A stretch of DNA of 64,000 bases from the NCBI GenBank assembly GCA_947568835.1, contig OX387602.1:23673021-23737020 (forward strand). Reading direction: 5' to 3'. The translations under genes and the position numbers were made by a program. The notes below the pieces were generated by a model that was not told the origin of the DNA, searched no databases, and was given only the letters and a program-made list of their open reading frames with translations. Numbering within the stretch: the first letter of the stretch is position 1; each line of letters starts with the position of its first letter. Shown here piece by piece: positions 38,483 through 49,600 of the stretch. The stretch comes from Protonemura montana (Eukaryota; Arthropoda; Insecta; Plecoptera; Nemouridae).

Positions 38483-38582
38483 GTTTTTCAGTGGCACGTA
38501 GTCCGTTCATTTCTAATTTGCCCAATGGCCCATCAGTTGTTTGTTAACAGTCTGTTAATTTCTTTTTGTGCCACTGAAAAAC
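38483..38582. repeat. Small MITE, 15-bp perfect inverted termini
   Basis: GTTTTTCAGTGGCAC at 38483-38497 is exactly complementary to GTGCCACTGAAAAAC at 38568-38582. The internal sequence AACAGTCTGTTAATTTCTT recurs in a related copy at 46759-46888 inside the importin alpha gene. No clear target duplication was seen at this copy. Confidence 0.65.
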
Positions 38583-38895
38583 CGACACTTAATTTTCTGT
38601 ACTAGGAATGTAAAGAATTGTAATGTAGGAATCTGTAGAGATGAAAAATGAGTCATCTGACAGTTTGCAACCTTGCATAAATAAAAAACAAATCTATTTT
38701 CTCGATATTGGTTTGTTTGCCTTACGCCTAGTATTACAACATTTAGCAAATACAATATTAGGATTGGGGACACGAATCTATTAATATTATAAAAATACAA
38801 GCAAAGTATCAACCAATTACAGAGCGGCATAGGGCATTTGCTTCAATCCCAGTGAGCTGGACCATCTTGTACTGGCTAGATCATCATTGACATAT

Positions 38896-40238
38896 TTAGT
38901 CCAGAGTGATGGGTTCTCCATTGATAGCCTTCTGTCGGATGCGGAACAGCTTTTGCACCCAGCGTTCGTGCTTCTCCTTAGGATCCACAAACAGCTGCAA
39001 CATACCACCCACAACAGTCATATACATATATATACACATGGTAACAAAAGAAAAGTTAAGTCAAAAAATCTCAGGGTACCAAACGTCGAATCTTTTATCA
39101 TATATTGAATCTCATTTGTTCGACAATATGTTTTGTTTTCAAAGTCAGCAATGAAAAAGAGATGTGAAGAATGAAAAGTCGCTAATGGCGTTTTCGACTG
39201 GCTTGAATCATGGTGGGTTTGCTCGATGATGTCATGCTCTACACTGGGTTTGCACCAGCTCAGAACGAGAACACTCCCACCCAAAAACTTGATACTAGCT
39301 GGTTTTTCAATTCCATGAGTAAAAAATGTTGCAATACAGAAATATTAGAACTGTTCAAATATGAATTTCTCATCATATCCTTTTTTGAGTGGCAATGAAT
39401 AAATTTAGTCGAGGGGCCCAGGAATGCTTAGGTATGCCACTGCACTCACTGATGAATGGAAGAGACTTGCAGGCTCATCAAGGTTGACTGGAGCTGCTGC
39501 ATCAGTTGAGAGGTCTACAACAGGCACTGGTATGTTGATGAGCATTCGAGCAGCTTTGGTAGAAGAGAATGCCTTAGGAGCAAACCCGGCATCATTGATC
39601 TCGGCAAGTACTGCAGCTCGAGGGGCTTCAGGCTCTTCACGGCGTGCTGCCGCTGCTGCCACCGTACCTGCCGGCAGCAGTCCTTGCTGGCGCAAAAGCT
39701 CATCTGCTGTCTGTGCAGCTTTCATTGCTTTTGCAAGTTTGGCTTGGAGTTGCTCAGCAGTACTGGGCTCTTGTCGAACAACAGTCACCGATGAAGATTC
39801 GCGAGATGAGGATCGGGCACGTGCCTTGCTCCGCTCCCAAGATGGTGACCGGCGTTTGTGGTTCCGATCTCGCGATCGGGAGCGGTTCTTACGGCGAGTG
39901 CGGCTGGTTGAGCGTGATCGGTGCTTATGCTTTTTACGTCCCATATGTCGCGAAGGGCTCCGAGATCGAGGTCGGCGGCTGCGTTTATGTTTACTAGATT
40001 TTTTTTGTGATGAGTAGTGACTGTCTGACGAACTACTGTGGTTTGAAGAGCTTCTCGACCTGAAAAGTGGAGTTTTTGATTTGACAGAAATTGGTTACGA
40101 AAACATGTTGTCAGGCTTAGCAATAAAATTATCTAGACATTCTTTTTAAACTGACCTTCCTTTCGATTTAGAAGACTTCATTTTTTTCCGGCTATCCTCA
40201 GACGAGCTAGAATCGGAGTCACTTGAATATTTACTCAT
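38896..40238 (-). CDS. RSRC1: RSRC1-like arginine/serine-rich splicing protein, 3 exons
   Basis: Transcript-order exons 40238-40156, 40059-39450 and 38994-38896 give 263 residues; human RSRC1 has about 334. The N-terminal 100 residues are SR/RS-rich (serine runs, then RSRSRDRNHKRRSPS-type sequence), as in proteins that act in alternative splicing. A helical segment follows (TAEQLQAKLAKAMKAAQTAD), then the RSRC1-typical motif EINDAGFAPKAFSSTK. The last exon encodes LFVDPKEKHERWVQKLFRIR, matching the human C-terminus in pattern (LF-EK--KWFKRL-ALRQ). Identification rests on the C-terminal motifs because RS regions are not diagnostic. The protein is nuclear, with a role in 3' splice-site selection known from human RSRC1. 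The gene is divergent from importin alpha. Confidence 0.85.
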
Positions 40239-40642
40239 TGTTTTAGGAACCAGTGCCAAACGCACTTCAAAGTGTACAAAACTGATCTGATAATAGGACT
40301 CGAACTCAAGACTTTTATCCAAATGACGCTTCTAGCGCTCTGCTTAGTCGGCGGTTGAAGTGGGCAACAACCAAGTGTCGAGGCGAGTGAGGCACTGGCA
40401 GCCGTAATACGTTTTTCTTATTATTAACAATTTTCCAAAGTGATAGTGATGTATAGTGTTACCGAGTGGCGCGAATAGCTCACATTTTGTTAATTGCTTA
40501 CAGCTATTGACATGTTTTAATTTTTTTTACAACTTTATGACATTGTGAAAGTTATCCTGACGTCATTGGATATTTCGTCTCGCTCTTTGGTCTCGCTCAC
40601 CGGCATTTTGAACCGAACAAGGTTAGCAAGAAAATCAGAAAA
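40239..40642. promoter_or_regulatory. Shared head-to-head interval between RSRC1 and importin alpha
   Basis: 404 bp lie between the two start codons on opposite strands. The half next to importin alpha is GC-richer (GTCTCGCTCTTTGGTCTCGC). The RSRC1 half contains a tRNA-like Pol III box pair at 40278-40352. No TATA box is obvious. Confidence 0.55.
40278..40352 (-). other. tRNA-like relic in the RSRC1/importin alpha promoter interval
   Basis: On the minus strand GACTAAGCAGAGCGCTAGAA (A-box-like D arm) is followed by TTGAGTTCGAGTCCTATTAT, a strong B-box and T-arm. Spacing matches a tRNA, but the acceptor ends do not pair and the anticodon arm is irregular. It is probably the head of a tRNA-derived SINE or a pseudo-tRNA. 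Whether TFIIIC still binds is unknown. Confidence 0.5.
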
Positions 40643-43600
40643 ATGGCGTCCGATCCGTCGAATAAAAGTAGGATGACGGTTTTTAAGAACAAAGGAAAAG
40701 ATCAAGATGTAAGTAAAACTTTTATAACTGCTCTCTTGTGATTAAGTACCATTTTTCATCAAGTGTGGATGGATATCCGTGTTCGTTTCACCTGGTGAGA
40801 ACGACGTCCTTGTGGCCCCGTCGCTGGTGATTCAGAACCCATTGTGCTGACTTTCGACGTGACAAAATGCGTGGTGCTCTGCACCACCTGTCAGTTTCCA
40901 ATTTTGACCCGACAACCGAAGTAACATGCATAATCTCCTCCAAGAGAACTTCTCGTGGCTTATGGGCTTTACTAACAAAATATCGTTCCTAGCCTCGGGC
41001 GAGGTACATGCTCTATGCCTAGGTCATAGCTAAAATGAAAGTTGTGTTGCCAGCATAGCGTGTTTCTCCCACAGTCCATGCTAGACCTTTGGCCTATCAT
41101 CCAATTTACCGCGTAATTATACTGATGGGATACTGCTGCTATGAATCAATGCTTCTCAGGCCATACAACACTTTAGGAGCATTGGATTTCTATTGGGTTA
41201 ACCATCTGCACATGTAGCAGGTGTCAATGACAATGCCTAGGCATTGCTCCAGTACCCTTTTTGTTGATTGTGATCTACCACGAAGTAATATTTGTTCTGG
41301 ATAGGAAATGAGGAGAAGAAGAAATGAAGTCACCGTAGAACTCCGGAAGAGCAAGAGAGACGAGACGCTACAGAAGAGGCGAAATGTACCTGCTTCAGAA
41401 CTCACAGGTATACACAATATTTGCTCATTTTTCTACCTTTTACATGATGCCTATTCCACTCTGATGGTAAGCTAACAATCGAAAGCCCTCTTATCAGAAT
41501 TGTGTCACAAGAATTTCCTATGGTTGATTGCAATTTGTATAGGCCTACCACCACAGTGCCTTCCAAATGTAAAGGGAAGGCAGTGGTTAATAAGATGATT
41601 TTGTTTTTGCGTAAAAACATTTTTTTGTCGTTTTAAATTAAAGGTGTATTCATACAAAATAGAGCAAAAAAAACTTGAACAAAACTTGGGCTAGCCTTGA
41701 TGGATTAACCCACCAATTATCTTGCATTGCTGCCAGACAGATAAATTCAGTTGGAACTAAAACATCTAAGTGGTAAATGAATCCACTAGAGGAATACAAG
41801 CTTTGATTGTGACTGGTTTCATTTTTATACCAAAATCAAAATTACTTTTGTGATTACTCACATAAATGGCCATAGAAAAAGGTAAGAGTTCTAAAAGAAC
41901 AGGTAAGAGGAAAGAAGGAAGCGCAACTTACAGGAGATGAAATAGCTGGGTAAATTTCCCCTTTTTCTCTCTCCCAGTTGACATACATGGCTATATCAAA
42001 GTTACAACTAACCTTAGACGTTACAAAGCCTCTGCAATACCCAAATAATGTTGCCAGGTTCATATTGAAAGGTGTGTGGCAATAGTTTGCTTGAAATGAA
42101 GCTAGACTGCAAAAATGTGCAACCGAATCGGGATACGAATCCAGGACCTCCAAATTACCGGTCGGGTGCTCTACCAACTGAGCTACCTGAGCACACATAT
42201 TCCAGCTTTCGTGGGGTGGGATAAGGGATCCCCTCAAGGGGGAAGAGACCGAGGCAACTTGTATGGACGAGTTCTTAGCACCTCCAGAATAGGATGCTAA
42301 TTCCCATTTTCCAGTCTAGCTTCCTTACCATCATTCGCCTGCTGGTTTCAGCACCCCAGTGGAAACGCCAGAAAAACCAAAAACCCTGCAACAATCGTAT
42401 TTCTTTCGAGATTGCACAAGATTCAAGGAAAAGTGACTGACCATTCTGTTCATGTGGCCGTTAAATTAGCTCCTATTTTAGAGTTGCTAAGAACTCATCC
42501 ATACGAGTCGCCTCGGCCTCTTCCCCCTTGAGGGGATTCCTCCCCGCAAACGCTGGAATATGTGTGCCTTGATAGCTCAGTTGTGTAACCCAGTTCGGTT
42601 GCACATTTTTTCAGTCTAGCTTCCTTTCCATCATTCGCTTGCTGGTTTCAGCTCCCCAGTGGAAACGCCAGAAAAACCAAAAACTGCGATAGTTTGGTTG
42701 TTTTAATATTTCAAACACTAATAACCTCTCAAATTGGTTGGAGCAACACCTGCAAATGGTGGAGATCGGGGTTTATTTCCCAGTTTGGGCTCCAATTTTT
42801 GAGAGGTTATTAGTGTTTCTTATCAAATTTGTGGCAATCTGCCACTTGCAATGTGGCAATCTGCAAGTGTCTGCAATTTAAATTAGATTTCATAGTTTGA
42901 ATGTTAGTAAAAACAAAGGGAGCATCCCAAAACAACTTGTTTCAGTGGCATGTGTATTTCATTAACCCATTAACGCCCAAGAGAAAACTATAGGCAAAAT
43001 TTATGTTTAAATGTTATTGATTATGATATATTGAGCAATGTAACAGGTAAGAAAAGAAAAAAAAAATTATAAAAAACCTAAAACTTTTGCAGTTCAATAC
43101 TACCATTTAGTTTCATAATAATCATAGAAAGAATACACCAAATTATGCTTCGAACAGGTGTACACAAGCGTGTACTTTGGGCGGTAATGGGTTAAACTGG
43201 CCAAGGCAATACTTTTTTAATGTGTCCCCGATTCCAATATCCAGTTTCACTACACTCCAGACTAGATGCCAGCCCAAAGAGAAATGTTTTGTGTAAAGAA
43301 ACCAACAAAGAAGCTTGAGCACTTTTGATTATTTTATCACTGCGATTTTGATGTGTGACATTTGAACTGTAAAAACCTCACAAAAACTGCTTTGGAAATT
43401 AAATTAGTTCTGTTGAGCCATTGCTAAGGCATCTAGAGTGAATGTGAGAATGTGAATGTGTGCTAAAGCAATCAAGTAATGTGGTACCTTGTGGTATCTG
43501 TTTGTTTGACTGTGTCATTGGTGTTCCAGATGACGATGATGCAGAACGCAGCCTTGCGTCCACCAACCTGGAACAGCTGGTTGCCAACGCTGGCAGCGAT

Positions 43601-46600
43601 AATCCTGTGGTGCAGCTGAGTGCAGTGCAAGCAGCACGCAAACTGCTCTCGTCTGATCGCAATCCACCCATTGATGCACTCATCGAGAGCGGCATCCTGC
43701 CTATACTCGTCCGTTGCCTCGAGTGCCACGACAAGTGAGTCCTCAAAACGCTTGCACTCTAACTCTAGGCGTAGGTCTAGAGACCTTCGACTGAAAAGGC
43801 CGATGCTGACCGTTAAAGATATCAGATAAGATATCGAAATAAATTAAATCATTTGTACAGAAGTGCAGTTTCCTACTTGTCTAATACAATGACTACATGT
43901 TATATTATTTATTAGTTTAGTTAATAAAACAGGTATACATTCGTCCAAACATTGTCAGATCATTAATTTGATACAAATCAAGCATGTGCATGGAAATTAA
44001 AAAAATTGTCCCAAGTTGCCTGAGACAAGTCCCAAATCTTTTACAAGTCTTGATCTCCAAGAACATCCGAGGGATGTGTTTGGAGAGTTTGACTACTTTT
44101 ATATTCTACTATGTGCTGCTGCCTTCTCACCATTTGCAAGGAGGTTTCCCTGACGACTCTAGACCATCCTTGGATGGGCCAGACTAACGTGTTTTCGCTC
44201 GCAGCCAGGGTTGGGTAGGTATTATACGTAATGTCTAAAACATGTATTATACGTAGGTATTATACTGTATTTTACGTAGGTATTATACGTGGAGGTTTCA
44301 GAAGTTTTTTTAGGTATAATACGTCAACTTTGTTTTACCATGCGGCATGCCTATGTTCTACAAATAACTTTAGATACAGTGTTATTGATGCAAAATTTCT
44401 TTTATTTATTTCAAACGGACATCGCGGGACAGGCTTTATCCCCCTTGCTTCGTAGGGCTCAGAAATACCATCCGCGCTATCCTTGAATTGTGGAATGATT
44501 TGAAAGCAGAGGGTTATTATTTCCTCCTCACTGCTCGCTTAAACCAAGATCCCACTGAGTGTTTGTTTTCGATGATTCGAGCTCGTGGTGGATTCGATCG
44601 CAATCCAACGACTCGGCAGTTGATTCGCTTTTTGGTGGCCATCATTGCAATGCAGTAGAGTGTCGAAGTCATCGAACACAAATTGTAGGCAAGACAATGA
44701 TGTCAACTTATTGACCATCATGCCGAGTTCAGAGGATACTGTTATCATTCCTGATAACGGAGAGGATTTCCTTGATACTGAGTGTCCAATTGAGACCATC
44801 GATATTCCTGGCCACGATTAAGTTGAGAACTCCGTCGTTGACATTCCGACCATGGACGAGAATCTATCTCGGCTAGAGACTGACGAGTTGATAGACGAGA
44901 CCGAGTTAAGTGAGGAGGATTACTTGGCCCATCAGTCAGTTTTTGACAAAAATTACAGCTCTGTTGACTTGCCAGGCATTGAATCTGATCCTGCCGCGTC
45001 TCTCGAGACAAATGCAATTAGGTACTTTTCTGGCTATGTCGCAAGGATTTGCACCAAAAAGTTAAAATGTGATCAATGCCAAATCAACATGGTCAAACCA
45101 AATCAAGATCTGGAATTTATTCTAAAATTCTAAATTCTATTTTACAAAGACAAAGACGACTTGGGTGGATTATACCCCCCGACTGACATGATGACTGACG
45201 TTTCAAGACTTGCACTTCAAACCTACGTTAATGTGACGCAACGAACATTTCATGAACCACGACTTATGGAAAGGATACTGGACGCAGTCACTCACGAGGT
45301 TGAATGTTTTTACCCTGACTGGCTCTAGGACGGTCCCTGTCTTTCACATCGACAATTCGCTTTCCGTCACTTAATTTTAGTGAAAATCAGGAAAGAGTGT
45401 GGATGGACATCAAGGAAACTACGCGAGCCAACGCCTCGGGCAAAGACACCAATAGATTCTCAGAAACTCTCTCGACCTAGGCAACATTCTTCCCTTCCGG
45501 AAGCCGATCGGGCAAACCAAAAACTTAAAAACTTACGACACACGTGAGTCCATGTGAGTCTTTCGTGCGTCCATGTCAGTGTCCACCACTTGTAAACCTT
45601 AATCGCTGTGGGGGCATCGTTCAGTGCACAACTCACTCTTTCTCGCCGTTTATCAGTCAGTTTTACGCTGCCCTGTCGCTTCGACAAGCCAGTTGGATAA
45701 ACAACACTGGTTTGCGTCGAATACCTGCTCAGAAGAAACAAAAGGAATTCCTTTTTCACCTTTGCCTCGGGCATGCTTTATTTTTCCTGTACCTTGAGAA
45801 ACAAATTCGCACTAATTTGTGACAGCAACTGAAGGGATCGGATTATTTCTGTTGATTATCTATTTCATAAGTCGCAATTTTATAGCATAACACTTAAAAA
45901 TGAAACGTCATCCAGAAACCTATTAAAATGTTTCAGATTTAGAATTTTTTAAACAATTAGTTGCAGAAAGAAAATACCGCAGTCAAAGATTAAATTCCAC
46001 TTTTATAGCAAACAAGTAAAGAACCTGAATAAGCCTGATGTTAATAATCTCTTAAGATTAAAAGTAACCATCGAAAAGAATGAAATAGATTTCCTTGTTT
46101 CAAGTCACAGAGTCCATGTGTCCATTTGGTATCGTCTCACGCAGGTGGTTTTGTGCTGCCAGTTTGGAACTGGTGAACAGAATGGTTGCTACCCGCTTCT
46201 AAAAATAGCACACCCTTTTCGCTACCTGGCAATCGCGATCCCGACGACAGGCTCACAAATACCGCATTTTCTGACATAGCCTGAGCCGAGTCGGTAAGGT
46301 AGTCATGTACTTCCTAGGTAGTGCCACTAAAATCCCGCAATCGCTAGCTGCTGGCACCCCAAACGACTGCTGCGATCATGGTGTGATGCCAAAGAAGGTC
46401 CAAAAAGTTGACAGAAACTTTAACACAGACTGTACGGCTCTACCCTACCCGTATTATTTTCTCTAAGCCGTAACTACCCAACCCTGCTCGCAGCCCTTCG
46501 CTGCAGTTTGAGGCTGCATGGGCGCTGACCAACATCGCCAGTGGAACAAGTGCGCAGACACAGGCGGTGGTCGCCGCTGGCGCCGTACCGCTCTTCCTCC

Positions 46601-49600
46601 AGCTGTTACTCTCGACGCACCAGAATGTGTGTGAGCAAGCCGTCTGGGCCCTAGGTGAGTCTGTTAGTTGCAAGCATGGAAGTGACCGACCAGCCAAAGC
46701 CATACGTCAACATTTTTTCAATTTTATACTGAAGAGTTTTTTTTTTCAAACCAAGGTCTGGTTTTTCAGTGATCTGTTAAAAACCTAACAGTCCATTCAT
46801 TTATTATTTGCTTGGCAACAGCCAATCAGAAGATGTTTATCATTGGTTAACAGTCTGTTAATTTCTTAATGTCCCGCTGAAAAAAATCAGCCCAAAACTA
46901 TCATGAAAAAAATGTGCTTTATTGTAAAAAAGAAAAATAAATTTTAATGTCGTTAGTAGAGTAATTTTAACACTAAGGACCGATTACCATTGAAATAACT
47001 GCATTCAAGGGAGGTTTACAGTCAAAATTGATTTTCCCCATCTGACAGACATTTTGAAACATTTGAATTTTGAATGAGGATGTGTGAATTAATACACAGA
47101 AAAAGTAATGCAATTTTGAACACGTAGATGAATAGGAAGGCTTTTTCCTGTCCCTCGAAATAAATTCTATTTAGCAGCCATCTGCATTTTCTCTGGCCCT
47201 AATTGCCATTTGAACCCAAAAAGATGAGAATTTATGTGCTAACTTTTTACTGTGATTTGGAGGTTAAAGTAAGAGGTCCCATCAGTGTTTCCATGTTGCC
47301 AAATATTCCGGTTGGAAGCAAAAACATTGTTAAACACTTTTCTCATTCCCTGTGTGTTGTCTTAATTTTCTAGTTAGCAATGTTAAAAAAACTGTGTTTC
47401 AAAGCAAATCAATGCACCGATTAAAATCATTCCTAAATGTTGTTAAAGAGCATTTTGTTTTATGATATAGATATTGACATTGTTAAAATCGACCCTGAAG
47501 TTGTTTGGTTTATTATTGGTAATCTTCGATATCCCATGTAATAAAACTTCAAAAATAACCGAAAGTATTCCCTCGTCATCCCCATGTGCTGGTACGGTTC
47601 CTTTGCTTCAACGCAAACCCATTTGGTAGGTAACATCATCGGGGATGGGCCGCAACTGCGAGACTACGTTATCAGCTTAGGCGTTGTGCACCCCCTGCTG
47701 ACGTTCATCAAGCCCGAGATCCCGATCAGCTTCCTGCGCAACGTGACTTGGGTCATTGTGAACCTGTGCCGCAACAAGGATCCACCACCATCAGTGCACA
47801 CAATCCGCGATATCCTGCCCGCTCTCAGCATGCTCATACACCACACGGACGTTAACGTGAGTTACTTCTGTGTTTAGTCTTTGCTTCATCTTCAGAGAAC
47901 ATCTGGCTTTCTGTTTTAGAGAACCAGAATATATTAAGCATCAGCATAGAGGTAATAAATTTAGTGATATAATGTTGCATTGAATTATTTAACTAAGTCC
48001 TGGAGGAATAAAGCAGGAAAATCGATACTCTTTGATAAAAATTACTATTAGCCTGTTGGCAAGTACCTAATCTTCTAAGATTCTCATTCTAAATATTAGA
48101 AGTAGCCTAAGAGTAAAAAATGTAAGATTTGCAGCATCTTCAGTCTCGTAATTAAACCTATTTTATGCTTCTGCCAATTTCATTATTTATTCATTTTATG
48201 TTGTATCATCTTGTTTACTTCGTCGTCTAGTAGCAGAAAGGCTAGGACATCCAGCAAGTCTGCTGGACCAAAGATGGTGACATTGTGCCTTGATCGCTGA
48301 CAGCCGTGTTTGTTACAGATCCTGGTAGACACGGTTTGGGCGTTAAGCTACTTGACAGATGGCGGTAATGACCAGATTCAGATGGTGATCGACAGCGCTG
48401 TTGTACCCAAGCTTATCCCACTGCTCTCACACAAGGAGGTCAAGGTGCAGACAGCAGCGCTAAGAGCAGTAGGAAACATTGTCACAGGTGTGTACATTTC
48501 TGTGTTAGGTAACCTATTTTCTGACTAATTTCTGTGTGATTACTCAAAAATGGTAAAGGCTTTATGTCAAATTCGAAAAAAATTTATTGTGTCTTTGCTG
48601 GGTTTGTTCTCAATTCAGCATCTCATGTGAAAGACTTGTCAAACTCCATACTAAGATATATTTTATGGCATTAGACTGCAGTGATTTTCATGCTAATTTT
48701 TATTTTGTGACTAGAAGTCAATAGTTGTTACCTAATCCTGCAGAAAATACTAGTGGCAGTGGCAATGCCAGTGTTGTTAGGCCTGAGCTATCTTTTGGTG
48801 AGGTGCTGACGTGCTTGTGTTTTTGATGGCTCCAGGAACGGACGAGCAGACACAGGTGGTGCTCAACTGTGACGCTCTCTCGCACTTCCCCGCGTTGCTC
48901 ACTCATCAGAAGGAAAAGATCTGCAAAGAGGCCGTCTGGTTCCTTTCCAACATCACAGCTGGCAACCAGCAGCAGGTAAACCTAGACCAGATAAGATGGA
49001 CCCTATTGGTAAATTAAGGGTTAGTCCTAGTCATGTTTCTTGGTCTAAGCTGTTAAAAAAACACTGAAATCTTATTTAAATAACAAATGCTTGTAATGGG
49101 GAGAGTATTTTATTATTAGGAACATTAATAGCCTCTCATCATCCATCAAGATTTTTGGTGCTTATTAAATACACCAAAATCCATTCAAAAAGGTCAAGTT
49201 CAATTACCTCCAATGGTTGGAGTAACATGAACAACAGATAGAGATCGTGGTTCAAATTAAATTTTCGAAAGGTTATTAGTGTTCCTAATAATAAGAAGCT
49301 TAAGAAAAAAATTTACCCACGGTCAGAGAAGCCAAATCTATACGCCTAAAGTTGGCACCCAACAGATTTATATGGATAAATATATAAATAAACCAGGGAA
49401 CAGGAATGAAGGAATTGCAACCTTCCAACCAAAGGTAAAATGGCTGATTGCAAAAGAAAAGGATAGTTCCAACGTTTTGGCTGCTGCTGTGTTTGCATCT
49501 TGGCACCATGTGACTTAGCAGCACTAGGCGCAAGGCACGATCTCTTGCTACATACCAATTCTCAGATTTTCATAAGAATGTTTGTGGTATCGAGTGGACA

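Larger units (their letters stand above)
36653..38895. other. Intergenic region between the 3' ends of ITM2 and RSRC1
   Basis: AT-rich, no supportable exon. It contains a 21-bp tandem repeat at 37592-37664 and a 100-bp MITE at 38483-38582. A minus-strand open frame near 37301-37557 encodes Cys/His/Gln-containing sequence without a start or a recognised domain. The 3' untranslated regions of both convergent genes lie here. Confidence 0.5.

Noticed and set aside
42117-42196. Possible functional tRNA-Thr on the minus strand
   Set aside because: Good D and T arms, but position 33 is C, the anticodon stem has a mismatch, and the unit is embedded in a repeated, inverted element.
45460-45774. Minus-strand 104-codon open frame within the P-type transposon relic
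   Set aside because: It lies antisense in a decayed element and shows no known domain; probably a by-product of composition.
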